Below are positions 6,721 to 6,760 of a stretch of DNA of 6,760 bases, piece by piece. The DNA comes from JAAYQU01 sp037441445 (GTDB taxonomy: Bacteria; Bacteroidota; Bacteroidia; Bacteroidales; Salinivirgaceae): contig JBBISE010000182.1 in NCBI GenBank assembly GCA_037441445.1, positions 1 to 6,760 on the forward strand, read 5' to 3'. Position numbers and translations under genes: made by a program. The notes beneath the pieces are model-generated. The model was given only the letters and a program-made list of their open reading frames with translations. It ran no database searches and had not been told where the DNA came from. Numbering within the stretch: position 1 is the first letter of the stretch; each line of letters opens with the position of its first letter.

Positions 6721-6740
6721 AAAGGCAGCCTCTTTTTTTT
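6706..6740 (+). terminator. Intrinsic terminator overlapping the small ORF stop codon
   Basis: AAAGAGGATGTCT (6706-6718) pairs with AGGCAGCCTCTTT (6723-6735). This gives a 13-position stem with one A/G mismatch and one G-U pair around an AAAA loop, followed by five more T residues (6736-6740). The 5' arm covers the last four sense codons and the first base of the TAA, so a translating ribosome would cover the hairpin. It would end the small ORF's plus-strand transcript. Confidence 0.78.
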
Positions 6741-6760
6741 AGTGTATTGCATTTGAATAA

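Overview
The window looks like chromosomal DNA from a member of the Bacteroidota. The signs are moderate-to-low GC, Sec signal peptides ending in A-Q, almost no Shine-Dalgarno motifs, Bacteroidota-type promoter elements (TAnnTTTG), and a long surface protein built on the N-[VI]-F-[LI]-G repeat with a C-terminal S74 domain. Genus cannot be read from the sequence. Three interruptions (two apparent frameshifts and one gene-gene junction) suggest recent decay, rearrangement or sequence/assembly errors.

Left part (1-3300, plus strand): one very large gene. About 34 tandem copies of a 16-17-residue motif are followed by tail-fibre-like segments (GTLAVNKGGTGTT and four V/L-G-I-[GN] motifs). A Peptidase_S74 intramolecular chaperone domain with the Ser-x4-Lys dyad and a C-terminal coiled coil complete the protein. 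The annotated start has no signal peptide or ribosome site, and a short coding-like stretch lies in another frame just upstream, so the true N-terminus is probably missing or frameshifted. A strong rho-independent terminator closes the gene.

Middle (3300-4130): a promoter-like sequence precedes a broken TPR-type exported protein. Its signal peptide is split by a T8 run, and its 3' part runs into the 3' end of a convergent yceI-family gene, which looks like a rearrangement scar.

Right part (3606-6407, minus strand): an apparent three-gene unit transcribed right to left, xdhC - xdhA - yceI-like. XdhA is the fused [2Fe-2S]/FAD subunit of a xanthine-dehydrogenase-type molybdenum hydroxylase, and XdhC is the factor that matures its molybdenum cofactor. 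They are separated by 2 bp. The large molybdopterin-binding subunit is not in this window. The YceI-like exported protein follows 49 bp later.

Far right (6408-6760): an AT-rich intergenic region with a perfect 11-bp tandem duplication, then an unrecognised 41-codon plus-strand ORF. A promoter-like element precedes it, and a terminator hairpin overlaps its stop codon, suggesting a real short transcription unit.
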